Source: Hyphomicrobium sp. (GTDB lineage: Bacteria; Pseudomonadota; Alphaproteobacteria; Rhizobiales; Hyphomicrobiaceae). Taken from it: a stretch of DNA of 64,000 bases. This document shows positions 12,335-20,711 of the stretch, one piece after another. Position 1 is the first letter of the stretch. The number at the start of each line of letters is the position of its first letter. The notes under the pieces are model-generated. The model ran no database searches. It saw nothing but the letters and a program-made list of their open reading frames with translations, and was not told where the DNA came from. The stretch lies in the NCBI GenBank assembly GCA_022844105.1, contig JALHMJ010000002.1, positions 124,001 to 188,000 on the forward strand. The letters run 5' to 3'. The translations under genes and the position numbers were made by a program.

Positions 12335-12598
12335 GTGGCTTCCCTGATGCTAGGCCATCCCGGTGAAGGTCCGGCAATACAACGCACGCTAACGCGCCCG
12401 TCGGCCGCGCCCCATACCGCAAAACGCCCTAACCGGCCACGCCTCATGCACAGCCTTCAAACTCTTTTGTCCCTGACGTGGAGCTTCCCTTGTGCCGCCT
12501 TTGGCTCCCGTGCTAGTAGCCCGCACCCGGACAGGATTTAACGGTTTTTCCGCGAAGCTGCCCAACCGCTTGACTTGGCGGCGATCCACCGGACCAGA

Positions 12599-12672
12599 GG
12601 CCACGTGGCGGAGTGGTGACGCAGCGGACTGCAAATCCGCGTACCCCGGTTCAATTCCGGGCGTGGCCTCCA
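12599..12672 (+). tRNA. tRNA-Cys (GCA)
   Basis: The 74-base cloverleaf has a perfect 7-bp acceptor stem (GGCCACG/CGTGGCC), a D arm, an anticodon stem GCGGA/TCCGC with loop CTGCAAA giving anticodon GCA, a T arm with GGTTCAATTCC, and an encoded CCA end. Its 3' 46 bases are repeated at 28707-28752, so this gene is the insertion site of the integrative element that follows. The gene remains intact. Confidence 0.97.
12627..12672 (+). repeat. Left attachment repeat (attL) inside tRNA-Cys
   Basis: These 46 bases, from the anticodon stem to the CCA end of tRNA-Cys, are identical to 28707-28752. Identity stops abruptly on both sides of each copy. This is the usual core left by a tyrosine integrase that targets a tRNA 3' end. 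Confidence 0.95.
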
Positions 12673-12738
12673 GCAAAATCAATAAGTTAGCCGCTATCGC
12701 ATCGTTGGGCAAATCGTTTTTGACTCATATATGACTCA

Positions 12739-13034
12739 ATGGTGAGAAAAGCTTCCGTTTGCCGCTTCGACTTTGTTATCGACACAGGGCGCAACAAACC
12801 CCCTCCGGGCCCGCAGCGGTTGACGACAATGGGGACGAAGTAGAAGTCATATTGAAGTCGAGCAGGCCCACGCTAGGAGTCGAGGGGCTGGCAAACGAGC
12901 TTTTGGCAGCAATGCTAGCTCTCGATCTTGGGCTACCGACCGCAGAACCTGCGCTTGTCACACTGGAGCCCGACCGTCAACACGGTCATCTCCTGCACAT
13001 CCTGCAATGTGCTTACCGAGTAGCTTTTGCGTGA
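12739..13034 (+). pseudogene. HipA-family kinase remnant, frameshifted and truncated
   Basis: Starting at the ATG at 12739, one frame reads MVRKASVCRFDFVIDTGRNK. Near 12820 the homology moves to another frame, reading DDNGDEVEVILKSS, then GVEGLANELLAAMLALDLGLP and EPALVTLEPD. That second part resembles the N-terminal lobe of HipA-family kinases, in which an acidic NGDEVEV strand precedes a helix and an LGLPVPEP segment. The match stops after about 80 residues, so most of the kinase is missing. It sits just inside the left att site. The assignment rests on pattern recognition only. Confidence 0.5.
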
Positions 13035-13179
13035 ATGGCGAATCAATTAGTTTAGGTGCGTGGTTAGGCACCCTCGACCTGTCGCCGGGTCAAACGCCTC
13101 ACTGTTTGAAAACGGCTCTCCCTTTCATGGGCGGCTGCGTAATCGGCGAACGGCTTGGCCCTTGAGATGGAGTGAACCC

Positions 13180-13911
13180 ATGCTCGACCTTCGCATCGAA
13201 ATTTCTCCCGCCGCCATCGACGAAATGAAGCTCCGCCTGACCAGGGCGCTGCCTGATGTGAAGTCGTCACATCGCGTCGAAGGCCTCGCTCGTGGATTAG
13301 GTTTTCGAACCTACGCAGCTATGAGGGCGCAGGCTCTCACTCCTGCGTGCTCTCCCAGTGCAAATGCGACTGGCTTTTGTGGGTATCTTGCAGAGCACGG
13401 CTACTCAATCGACGGAATTCATTTCTACAGAGCCGTCGGTGCGGCAGCGATTACCCAGGTTATGGAACGGGAGCCCCAGCTATCTCATTGGGGTTACCAC
13501 GTCGGCCCGCCGAAGCGGCGGCCGGACGGAAAATGGGAAAGCGCCGTGGAGCATCAGGACCGCTTTCGTTCTGAACGGGAACTGCTCAAATCCGACGCCG
13601 TAGTCGACGAATTCTTGCTCTCGTTGGGCCTCGTCCAGCGGATCGTCCCGACGAAAACAATCAGAGGAGGGACCGGTAGCTACCGGCTAAAGCACGTCGC
13701 CGAAAAATCTTCATGCCGCCTGCCGTGCGGTGCGGAGATCCAGCCACACTACGTTGCCAACGGCACGCTCATCGCCGCTGCCATCCACGCAGGGTTTTAT
13801 TACAAGACGCACGCCGACGCGCGCGGTTACGACGGCGTCAACGTCACGTTCAACATGTCAAAGGCGGCCGTGGATGACCTCGACCGAACGATCCGAGGCC
13901 GCGCCGATTAA
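13180..13911 (+). CDS. Hypothetical protein of the integrative element
   Basis: A 243-residue protein that I do not recognise as a whole. Residues 30-50 (HRVEGLARGLGFRTYAAMRA) form a short helical block that recurs in many plasmid- and phage-borne alphaproteobacterial proteins of unknown function. There is no signal peptide or membrane segment. The start at 13180 (MLDLRIEISP) is chosen because the upstream extension is low-quality sequence. A hairpin with 8-bp arms follows the stop codon. Confidence 0.6.
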   Translation: MLDLRIEISPAAIDEMKLRLTRALPDVKSSHRVEGLARGLGFRTYAAMRAQALTPACSPSANATGFCGYLAEHGYSIDGIHFYRAVGAAAITQVMEREPQLSHWGYHVGPPKRRPDGKWESAVEHQDRFRSERELLKSDAVVDEFLLSLGLVQRIVPTKTIRGGTGSYRLKHVAEKSSCRLPCGAEIQPHYVANGTLIAAAIHAGFYYKTHADARGYDGVNVTFNMSKAAVDDLDRTIRGRAD

Positions 13912-13923
13912 CGAGGGTATTCT

Positions 13924-13949
13924 CCCGCCGGGGTTTGCGCTCCGGCGGG
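13924..13949 (+). terminator. Hairpin after the 13180-13911 gene
   Basis: Perfect 8-base GC-rich arms at 13924-13931 and 13942-13949 enclose a 10-base loop, 13 bases beyond the stop codon. There is only a weak CTT run after it. Confidence 0.45.
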
Positions 13950-14123
13950 CCTTGATGTCGCCGACGTCGACACTTTCGGCCCGACATGTCGACGATTTGC
14001 AGTTTTGACGCCTCATCGCGACGAAGGCGATCACTGGGGTTGCGTTCGGCTTGTGGGATGCGAGACTGGCGTTCGTGGTCGAAGTTTCTTTGGCTTGCGC
14101 AACAGTGGTAGGGAGATTGCTAC

Positions 14124-14507
14124 GTGAGACATTTTGCCGGCGTTTTATTGTCTGTCGTGCTGCCAACCGCTGCGTCCGCAGATCAGGACGTAGTCTTCGA
14201 GATGATGCGGCGCACGATGGATATTGAGGGATCTTCGCAAGAGCTTGCCGTGCATATAAGCGGGATGCAGGAGTGCAAACTGGATGGCCTGATGAAGATC
14301 GACGATGTGAACCTGATCGGCAACGCTTACCGCAAGGCCGATGTGAAGGCGTTCGAAGCGGGATCGTTGAAAGGCGCGATGATCGTCAAGGGCCTGGAAC
14401 TGAAACCCGGCTCCGAACATTGCAAGGTCGTGAAACAGAAGATCGAGGAATCTCTGCCGGACTATGAGAAGACCGCAGCAGCAGTGCGTAAGCTGGGACT
14501 ACGTTGA
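14124..14507 (+). CDS. Small secreted protein of unknown function
   Basis: A 127-residue protein with a short signal peptide (MRHFAGVLLSVVLPTAASA, cleavage near residue 19) and a helical mature part with two cysteines (QECKLDG and EHCKVVK) that could form a disulfide in the periplasm. No known family recognised. It ends 5 bases before the convergent RhuM-like gene. Confidence 0.6.
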   Translation: MRHFAGVLLSVVLPTAASADQDVVFEMMRRTMDIEGSSQELAVHISGMQECKLDGLMKIDDVNLIGNAYRKADVKAFEAGSLKGAMIVKGLELKPGSEHCKVVKQKIEESLPDYEKTAAAVRKLGLR

Positions 14508-14511
14508 CAGA

Positions 14512-15555
14512 TCACTTATTCTTGGCGGCGCGCTTCGCAGGCTTCGGCAACGCCTTCACGGCAGCGAGAGCCTTCCGGGCTTCTTCAGCGGCCAGCGCCT
14601 TCCGCGCCTTGTTGAACTTGTCGTACTCCGCCTCAGCGTGCTTGTCCGCCGTTGTCTTCTTCACGTCGCCGAAGTCGTTCAGCATGTGACGCTTGTTCAC
14701 CTTAAGAATTTCCGAGAGTTTATCGTTGGCATCGTCCATGGACACGAGAAAGCCGCGCTGCACCTGATCTTCGAAGAAGTCGAGAACCATACCGACGAGG
14801 CGATTCAAGTCTTCAAGTTCAAGCTCGCCCAGGTAGTTCTTCGCCGTCGTCACGTCATCCTTCAGAACGCGATCACCATCCCACGTCATCAGCCCCATGT
14901 TTTCTTTCGAGGCATCCACACGGTTGAGGATGATCCGCGCCGCCGTGCCCTGCGTGATCGCGTAGAGCATTCGGTTCTGGAAGTGGGCGAAGAAATTGTG
15001 GCTGGCGGGCGACTTCGGATCGTAATCCTTGCACATGGCACAGATGTTCCGAAGCTCGGCATACATCGTCGCTTCATCCGAGCGGATGTCGGCGATGATC
15101 TTGCGAAGTTCACGAAGGCGATCGGCGTTGCCCTTGAGCCGCCGCTTATCGACAACGAAACCATGCGTTGCCAACTGGACGAGGGATTGCGTCGCCCAGC
15201 GCCGGAACAGCTTTCCTTCCATTGAGTTGACGCGGTAGCCAACGTAGAAAGCTACGTCGAGGGAGTAGTGCGTGATCGGACGTTTGACCTGACGAGAACC
15301 CTCCTGCCGAACTATGTCAAAATCCGACATAGTTGAAGCGTCGATCTCACCGTCATCCATAAACTGTTGAATATGCTTGCTGACGTTCGTGACCGTCACA
15401 CCGAACATGGTTGCAAGATCAGCCTGCGTGAACCATGGGTTCTCACCGTCGAAGAGGACTTCCAGCGCTACGCCTTCCTTGTTGGCGTAGACCATGAAGC
15501 GGTTGCCCGTCACTTCATCTTCGACAAGCTGAAGCGGCGTCGTCGGCTTAGCCAT
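14512..15555 (-). CDS. RhuM-family protein
   Basis: A 347-residue protein with the RhuM family signature. The segment WFTQADLATMFGVTVTNVSKHI resembles a DNA-binding helix-turn-helix, and a conserved block follows with RQVKRPITHYSLDVAFYVGYRVNS and GKLFRRWATQSL. The C-terminal 60 residues are Lys/Ala-rich and basic. RhuM proteins were first noted on a Salmonella pathogenicity island and are common on mobile elements; their biochemical role is unsettled. Here it is probably cargo of the element. Confidence 0.85.
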   Translation of the reverse strand: MAKPTTPLQLVEDEVTGNRFMVYANKEGVALEVLFDGENPWFTQADLATMFGVTVTNVSKHIQQFMDDGEIDASTMSDFDIVRQEGSRQVKRPITHYSLDVAFYVGYRVNSMEGKLFRRWATQSLVQLATHGFVVDKRRLKGNADRLRELRKIIADIRSDEATMYAELRNICAMCKDYDPKSPASHNFFAHFQNRMLYAITQGTAARIILNRVDASKENMGLMTWDGDRVLKDDVTTAKNYLGELELEDLNRLVGMVLDFFEDQVQRGFLVSMDDANDKLSEILKVNKRHMLNDFGDVKKTTADKHAEAEYDKFNKARKALAAEEARKALAAVKALPKPAKRAAKNK

Positions 15556-15590
15556 GTCGGTACCTCCGCTTTGGTATAGCGATTGACCCT

Positions 15591-16163
15591 TTAGACGGAT
15601 TTCTTCGGGGCAGCCGCGCAGGTTGTTAAGAACTGACGGACGGCCTCCCCTCCGCCGCTCACCGAAAACTCGACGTCTGACAGCCCAACCGGCGAACTTA
15701 CCCGGACATAGAGCTTTGCAGAGGTCTGCGCCTGATCAAGAAACGTGGCGACTGCCGAGGCGTCGCTAATCACAGGGGACGACGAATTGAAGAACTCGAC
15801 CTTCGGGGTCTGCCCCGGTTTTTCATCAAATCGGTATTCAACGACCGAGGTGCCCGTTGATCCAACGGGAAAGTCGAACACAAACATAATCATCGGAGAG
15901 CCGTCGGCGCATGCGGCGCTTGCCGAGGCAAATCCTCCGCGACGGCCGCGAGACGAATACTTGGCCGGCGCGGGGCCGACGCTGATCGAGCTGCTAGGCT
16001 TGCCGCTGATGCGGTCGACCTTCGACGAAACCTGCCAAGCCGATCCACCCGGTTGAATAGAGCCGATCGGAGAGCCTTGCTGCGCGCAACCTGCGGCGGC
16101 GATGGCTAATGATACGACGCAAGTTCGCATCAACTTTAAGCGAGACGTCGAAAACTGGTTCAT
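15591..16163 (-). CDS. Putative lipoprotein of unknown function
   Basis: A 190-residue protein with a lipoprotein signal (VVSLAIAAAGC, lipobox cysteine near residue 26) followed by a polar, Gly/Ser-rich domain predicted to be mostly beta strand. An internal ATG at 16130 would give a signal peptide of more usual length. The gene lies between the RhuM-like gene and the RHH regulator on the same strand. No known family recognised. Confidence 0.6.
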   Translation of the reverse strand: MNQFSTSRLKLMRTCVVSLAIAAAGCAQQGSPIGSIQPGGSAWQVSSKVDRISGKPSSSISVGPAPAKYSSRGRRGGFASASAACADGSPMIMFVFDFPVGSTGTSVVEYRFDEKPGQTPKVEFFNSSSPVISDASAVATFLDQAQTSAKLYVRVSSPVGLSDVEFSVSGGGEAVRQFLTTCAAAPKKSV

Positions 16164-16231
16164 CGAATCGCCCCCCGAACATCAGAAGCAGAATATCAGG
16201 GGGGAGGCATCTAGCAATGCAAGATCGGCGA

Positions 16232-16441
16232 TTACTTCCTCGCCCGGCCCCGCGCCTCGATCCCGGCCACAACCAACTCTCGCACCACGGCTGAACGATC
16301 CGCGCCGTCTTTGCGTCCATCACGGATCGCGTCGACCTCGGCCAGCAAGGCGGGCGGGAACCTTACAGCCACTTGAACCAGGCGCTCGCCTGCATCCTTC
16401 ACCGGCCGCCCCCGGCCCGTCGTCTTTTTTGGCTTGCGCAC
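16232..16441 (-). CDS. Ribbon-helix-helix DNA-binding protein
   Basis: A 69-residue basic protein with an RHH (CopG/MetJ-like) core. The strand LVQVAVRFPP is followed by helix ALLAEVDAIRD and a second helix SAVVRELVVAGIEARG. It starts 30 bases from a repeated, inverted motif (16471-16528) that recurs upstream of another gene in this element. The protein is a natural candidate to bind that motif. Confidence 0.75.
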   Translation of the reverse strand: MRKPKKTTGRGRPVKDAGERLVQVAVRFPPALLAEVDAIRDGRKDGADRSAVVRELVVAGIEARGRARK

Positions 16442-16470
16442 TGTCCGCTCCTCTAATCCGAGCGGAGATT

Positions 16471-16528
16471 ATGTCTGACAATATTTTACGTCAAGAGGGC
16501 TTGCCCCCCTCCAATTTTTGTCATACAT
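16471..16528. promoter_or_regulatory. Paired inverted motif, copy 1 (operator candidate)
   Basis: Two copies of a motif of the form ATGT(C/A)TGACAAtAtT face each other, one starting at 16471 on the plus strand and one at 16528 on the minus strand. They occupy the promoter region between the RHH gene and the divergent membrane/HTH gene. The same pair with the same 58-base span occurs at 18670-18727. Confidence 0.6.
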
Positions 16529-16605
16529 TAATAGACAGGCCCCGCAGCGGCGGCAACCGCGGCGGAGCCCTAGACCCACCAATTGAACAGACCAACAGGT
16601 GAACC

Positions 16606-17769
16606 ATGTTTCAATCTACCACATCGGCCGCGCGAGCGGCTAGCACCACCCCACCCCTGCCCGCGCGCGCGGCTGTTGAAACCGTGCGCATCGGATCGGC
16701 CGGCCTTTCGGCCTCGTACTACGCGATGCTCGGCCTGACCGTGCACCCGCTCGCCGCCGTCGGCCTCGGGCTCATTGCCGGCGCGGCCGACTATATCAAA
16801 TCGAACGCGCTCGGCGCCGTCATCGACGGCCCCGGCATCATGCGTCGCCTGATCGCGTTGCCGTTGTTCTTCGTCCTGTTCATCGCCTCGATGATCGCGG
16901 TCGACGGCGTGCTGCTCAAGCTGCGTGACGCCCTCGTCTCCGGACCGGCGAACGTGATCACCGGCCACGACCGGGCTTCCGCCGATCACAAAGCCGCCGC
17001 CGACGAATTGGCCCGCCTCGGCGCGGTGCGCACGCCCGACGCCATCAGCGCCGACATGGACGCCGCCCCGGTCTCGCGGGCGGTGTTCCGGCGCACGTCG
17101 AACTGCACCGACATCACCAAAGACGCCAGCTTCGACGCCTGCAAGCCGATCCTCGACCTGCGCCAGGAAATGGCCTCGGCCATTCGCAAGCGCGAACTCG
17201 AAGCGGCGCGCGACAAGGCGGCGAAGCGGTTGGACGAGTTGGGGCCCCGGCCATCGTCGGCCGACCCGCAGGCCGAAGCGGTGGCCCATGCCGCCGGCGT
17301 CAGCGTTTCGACCGCCGCGTGGGTGCTGATCGCCATCGTCGGGTTCGCGATCGAGTTGTGCGCGTGTTTCGGATTGTACGTTCTCGGCCACCGTCCGGCG
17401 CATCGTCCGGCGAACGAGAACCGTCCGGCGGCCGGAGGCGATCGTCCGGCCGGAATGTCGGACGCCGAACTCGCGACCATCCGGGCCAAATTTCTCGCCC
17501 CGGACGATCAGCCGGAAGGTCCGAAGCCCGGAAGGTCAGCGCCGCTGCCGGCGAACGTGGTCCCGCTTGCCGATGCCAAAGCCCGCACGCTCCGGAAGAT
17601 CCGCGCCGAACTCGCCGCCGGCCGGACGTTCCCCAGCCAAGCCGAACTCTGCCGTGCCGTTGGCGTCGCGCGGTCGACGATGAGCGATTGGCTGGCAGCA
17701 TGGGAGGCGGCCGGTGAACTGCCCCGCCGGCAGATCATCGGAAGGTGCAAACGGATCGCGAGCGCATAA
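16606..17769 (+). CDS. Membrane protein with C-terminal helix-turn-helix
   Basis: A 387-residue protein of unusual build. Hydrophobic segments lie near residues 40-65 and 80-105, a charged, probably coiled-coil segment spans about 120-215 with two cysteines (RRTSNCTDITKDASFDACK), and a further membrane segment lies near 235-260 (WVLIAIVGFAIELCACFGLYVL). A repeated HRPA/NRPA/DRPA linker follows, then a C-terminal domain around 320-370 (RTFPSQAELCRAVGVARSTMSDWLAAW) that looks like a helix-turn-helix. This layout suggests a membrane-tethered DNA-binding protein. No family name is recognised. It lies opposite the RHH regulator. Confidence 0.7.
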   Translation: MFQSTTSAARAASTTPPLPARAAVETVRIGSAGLSASYYAMLGLTVHPLAAVGLGLIAGAADYIKSNALGAVIDGPGIMRRLIALPLFFVLFIASMIAVDGVLLKLRDALVSGPANVITGHDRASADHKAAADELARLGAVRTPDAISADMDAAPVSRAVFRRTSNCTDITKDASFDACKPILDLRQEMASAIRKRELEAARDKAAKRLDELGPRPSSADPQAEAVAHAAGVSVSTAAWVLIAIVGFAIELCACFGLYVLGHRPAHRPANENRPAAGGDRPAGMSDAELATIRAKFLAPDDQPEGPKPGRSAPLPANVVPLADAKARTLRKIRAELAAGRTFPSQAELCRAVGVARSTMSDWLAAWEAAGELPRRQIIGRCKRIASA

Positions 17770-17796
17770 ATCGGAACCACGAAGGTGCACAGCAAC

Positions 17797-17823
17797 AGCC
17801 CCGGCGGGTCGACCGCCGGGGCT
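17797..17823. terminator. Strong hairpin between convergent genes
   Basis: Perfect 11-base arms at 17797-17807 and 17813-17823 enclose a 5-base loop. The hairpin lies in the 77-base gap between two convergent genes and can serve both. Confidence 0.65.
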
Positions 17824-17846
17824 CATCATTTCGCGCGGTGCCGATC

Positions 17847-18608
17847 TTAGTGAACGGCACGAGCCTCGGCTTCTGCCGGTTTTGCCTGAGGCAAGACTTC
17901 GGCCCGGCGCATGTAGCGCAGGCACATGGTCTTGCTCTCATCAGATTCCGCGTCGCCAAGGTAGGCGGCCAGCGCCAGCGAAATCATGCTAATGCGCCCG
18001 GGCACGTCCGCCTGACCTTCGGCAAACAGCAGCGCAAGCGCGATTTTCGCGTCGTCTGGGTTATGAATGCGAGCCGCTGCGATACCGGATTCGAGTGCGT
18101 GAATCGTGGCGTATGCCCTTGAAATGCTCTCCTCGATACGCTCGCACTCCCCCGCAGGCAAGTCACACCTCGCAGCGGAGTCAGCCGCATGATGAAGGGC
18201 CCATGCCTTCTCCAAGTCGGCCACGAGCGCGGCGATCAAGCTGCCGCCGTCGCTGACGTTCGCCGTGGTGATATGCGCTCGATGCCAATCTGCGAGCGCT
18301 GCAGCGAGACGGTCAACCTCGGCCGCCGCGTCATCAATGCCCGCCGGCGCGGCGTAGTCGTGGCGTACGATTGCCACACGCTCAGAAAGTTGCGCTGCTA
18401 GTATCCCCGCATCGGCGGCCGACTTCGGGCGGTAGAATGACAGCAATTGCTCAAGCGCACGCTGTCGGGCAACATAGTCGTCCACCGAACCGAGGGGCCC
18501 GATCGCGGCCCGTCCCCGGGATGAACCGCTGGCCTCGGCCTCGTTGATGGTCGATTTCATGTGCGCAATTTCAGCTGCGATGAGTGAGATTGTGCTGTTG
18601 GTTTGCAT
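17847..18608 (-). CDS. Hypothetical helical protein of the element
   Basis: A 253-residue, Ala-rich, apparently all-helical cytoplasmic protein with no recognised domain. The ATG at 18608 (MQTNSTISL) is preceded by GGAG at 8 bases, so it is preferred over the ATG 39 bases upstream. Its promoter region holds the second copy of the paired inverted motif (18670-18727), implying shared control with the RHH gene and the membrane/HTH gene. Confidence 0.6.
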   Translation of the reverse strand: MQTNSTISLIAAEIAHMKSTINEAEASGSSRGRAAIGPLGSVDDYVARQRALEQLLSFYRPKSAADAGILAAQLSERVAIVRHDYAAPAGIDDAAAEVDRLAAALADWHRAHITTANVSDGGSLIAALVADLEKAWALHHAADSAARCDLPAGECERIEESISRAYATIHALESGIAAARIHNPDDAKIALALLFAEGQADVPGRISMISLALAAYLGDAESDESKTMCLRYMRRAEVLPQAKPAEAEARAVH

Positions 18609-18669
18609 AAGTTTTTCTCCGTCTGTTGAGATCACTCTGGCCAGCATTTGCCGCTGCTGAGCGCATTAA

Positions 18670-18727
18670 AGGTATGACAATAATTGACACATAGCAAGCC
18701 TGCTGTCCGCCTTTTTTTGTCAGACAT
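18670..18727. promoter_or_regulatory. Paired inverted motif, copy 2 (operator candidate)
   Basis: One half starts at 18670 on the plus strand (AGGTATGACAATAATT) and the other at 18727 on the minus strand (ATGTCTGACAAAAAAA). Span and orientation equal those of the pair at 16471-16528. The right half overlaps the stop codon of the upstream gene, and the pair lies about 60 bases before the start at 18608. Confidence 0.6.
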
Positions 18728-19464
18728 TATTCCGCCGCATGTATGGCGGCCGTCTGATCAAAGGCACCATTGTGGTGAATGGCCTTAGGTCTCTGCCACC
18801 TCTCCGGCCAGCGCTCGCACGGCACGCCCTCACGCTCTAAAGTCTCAATCAATTCGATCATCGCAACGAGCGACTCGGAAGGTCGAACAGGATGGCCGCG
18901 CCGACTCGCGTCGCCACGCCAAATCTGCTGCAGATAATCGCGTGAATATCCGGTGGCATCCGCCATGTGGGAACTGCCGTGGGGGCCGAGAACCGCAAGC
19001 AAGCGCGCTTGCAAATCGCGGGCGTTATCCGGGTGAACCGCGGGCTGCCATCGCGCCGGCCACGCACCGACACCACCCTTCGCTTTCAAAATGCGCAGCA
19101 GCTCAACCATGGCGGACAGTTCCGCGAACTGCCGGCTATCGCGATCGGCGCGGAAGCGCTCGTTGATGACGTTGGCAGTGAGGCCAATGGCTGATTTCAA
19201 AACCTGCACCGGCTGCCGTGGCGCGAACAGCTTGGCGAACTGCTGCCGTAGCTCGCCGGTCCGAACTCTTCCGCCCGTCCATCGTGGCGGCAAATCCTCA
19301 GCCGTTAGGCCGAGCCCAGCCGTCGCGGTCAGCAACTCTATAACCGCTACAACGCGAGGGCTCGGCGACTTGAAGCGCTCGCGCGAGCATTTCAGCGCGT
19401 CAGCTAGATTATCTAGAGCGTCCGGCCCTAGCACCGTCTCAGCGGCGGCGATCAGATCATTCAT
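18727..19464 (-). CDS. Three-repeat protein of unknown function
   Basis: The 245-residue protein consists of three related units of roughly 70-80 residues. Each has a helical, HTH-like start (LADALKCSRERF; LKSAIGLTANVINERF; MADATGYSRDYLQQIW), a long helix (VVAVIELLTATAG; LSAMVELLRILKAKG; LVAMIELIETLERE) and a closing P(P/A/E)RW motif (LPPRW, WPARW, WPERW). The units look like tandem Cro/C1-type DNA-binding folds. No named family is recognised. It lies 10 bases after the small terminase gene, in the position where phage packaging or regulatory genes are often found. Confidence 0.65.
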   Translation of the reverse strand: MNDLIAAAETVLGPDALDNLADALKCSRERFKSPSPRVVAVIELLTATAGLGLTAEDLPPRWTGGRVRTGELRQQFAKLFAPRQPVQVLKSAIGLTANVINERFRADRDSRQFAELSAMVELLRILKAKGGVGAWPARWQPAVHPDNARDLQARLLAVLGPHGSSHMADATGYSRDYLQQIWRGDASRRGHPVRPSESLVAMIELIETLEREGVPCERWPERWQRPKAIHHNGAFDQTAAIHAAE

Positions 19465-19474
19465 TCAGGCCCCC

Positions 19475-20071
19475 TTAGTTCACGCGATGACTGCGGAGCG
19501 CACCAAGCGGTCCCGAGGGTGCACCTGCCGGCTTCTCTCGGCCCGGATCGGCCGAGCCGCCTTCGGGCTGCTGCCGGCCGAGCTTGCCGTCAACGTTCAG
19601 TCGCGAGGCGGGCGAGAAGCCGAGCGTCGCTTCGACCGCGCGCAGCTCGCGCATGTTGGCGTGCCAGGCGATGAAGGCCGGGTTTGACTTGATCTTTGTC
19701 GTCGCCGTTTCGCGGCCCTCGGAGTCCACCGTCGTTTTCGTTTCCTCGACCGTCGCCGGCGGCGGCTCCTTCATATCCCGCTGCACGCAGTAGGTAAGAA
19801 CGCACCAGCGCGCGACGACCCCGTGATCGGTTGTCTTGAGAAGCGTTGCGTTCGCAGGGTTCGCCCATACCGCTGCCCACAGCGCTTTTGCGCGCCGTGG
19901 CATAACGCATGGAACTGGCGGGACAAACCGTGAATCGCGCGCAACGTCTTGTATATCCTCAGTCTCTTCTAATGATGCGATCCGAGCCTTCGTCTCGCGA
20001 CGCCGACGACCCGGAAAGCCTTGCGCTGACTCAATTTCCGGCGGCTTCGGCTTCGGTCCTCGCTTGCCCAT
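19475..20071 (-). CDS. Phage terminase small subunit, P27 family
   Basis: A 198-residue protein with the P27-type small terminase pattern. It has the basic start GKRGPKPKP, a central helical block with PRRAKALWAAVWANPANATLLKTTDHGVVARWCVLTY, then a conserved block with NPAFIAWHANMRELRAVEATLGFSPASRLNV near the C-terminus. Small terminase subunits recognise the packaging site on phage DNA and work with a large ATPase/nuclease subunit. No large subunit gene lies in this element, so any function would need a helper phage. Confidence 0.85.
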   Translation of the reverse strand: MGKRGPKPKPPEIESAQGFPGRRRRETKARIASLEETEDIQDVARDSRFVPPVPCVMPRRAKALWAAVWANPANATLLKTTDHGVVARWCVLTYCVQRDMKEPPPATVEETKTTVDSEGRETATTKIKSNPAFIAWHANMRELRAVEATLGFSPASRLNVDGKLGRQQPEGGSADPGREKPAGAPSGPLGALRSHRVN

Positions 20072-20195
20072 CTACCCCACCTCTCCACTTCTAGAAAAAA
20101 TAGTTTGGCCAGAAACTCGCGACCGAGAAAATTGTACGGAAGGCGCGGTCATTGAGGCATCGGTTCATATGAAAATATACCCCCCCTCCCTCTCA

Positions 20196-20708
20196 TCAGT
20201 TTTCAATACCAGCCGCTCGCTTGGCCGCCTGAATCGCCGCAACGGCGGAGCGCAACTCCGAGACTCGCCGCAGTAAATTTGCTCTGGCGGGCCTAAACCA
20301 TGGCTGCGCGGGGCGCGCGGGTGAGCCCCGGCGCCCCTTGCCTACTTTCCGCAAACGGCCGCGTTTGTCGCGCTTCGTGCCGGCTGGCTTCGGAGGGCGG
20401 AATTTTGTTCCGAATTCGACCCAATACAAATGGAGCGCACCGCCGCGCTTCTTCGTATTTCGCATTTTCGGAGTCAAAAATCCGAATCGGAACCACGTAT
20501 TTCCGTCCCCGTCCTTCACGACATCCAGCGCCTCGGGCTGACTCAACACTGCGCGTCCTTGGCCGCTGTCGACCGGAATCAAGTCGACCGCTTCGCGTTG
20601 GCAGGCCTCAAATTCGAGCTTCAAGGCCTCGTGCAACTGACCCTCGGCCGCCTCGCCGAACGCTTTCAAATTTCGCAGAAACTGTTCGACGCCTTCGATG
20701 TGCGACAT
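20196..20708 (-). CDS. HK97 gp10-like head-tail or tail-completion protein
   Basis: A 170-residue protein with an N-terminal helical block (GVEQFLRNLKAFGEAAEGQLHEAL), the IPVDSGQGRA segment typical of HK97-gp10-like proteins, the GGALHLYWVEFGTKFRPP segment and a C-terminal PAQPWFRPA motif. In phages these proteins sit at the head-tail interface. The family match is by these landmarks only. Confidence 0.72.
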   Translation of the reverse strand: MSHIEGVEQFLRNLKAFGEAAEGQLHEALKLEFEACQREAVDLIPVDSGQGRAVLSQPEALDVVKDGDGNTWFRFGFLTPKMRNTKKRGGALHLYWVEFGTKFRPPKPAGTKRDKRGRLRKVGKGRRGSPARPAQPWFRPARANLLRRVSELRSAVAAIQAAKRAAGIEN

Positions 20709-20711
20709 GCA

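Noticed and set aside
12389-12712. Minus-strand frame of 107 codons across tRNA-Cys
   Set aside because: Runs antisense through the tRNA gene and has no protein features.
14464-15225. Plus-strand frame of 253 codons
   Set aside because: It is antisense to the RhuM-like gene and shows no family resemblance.
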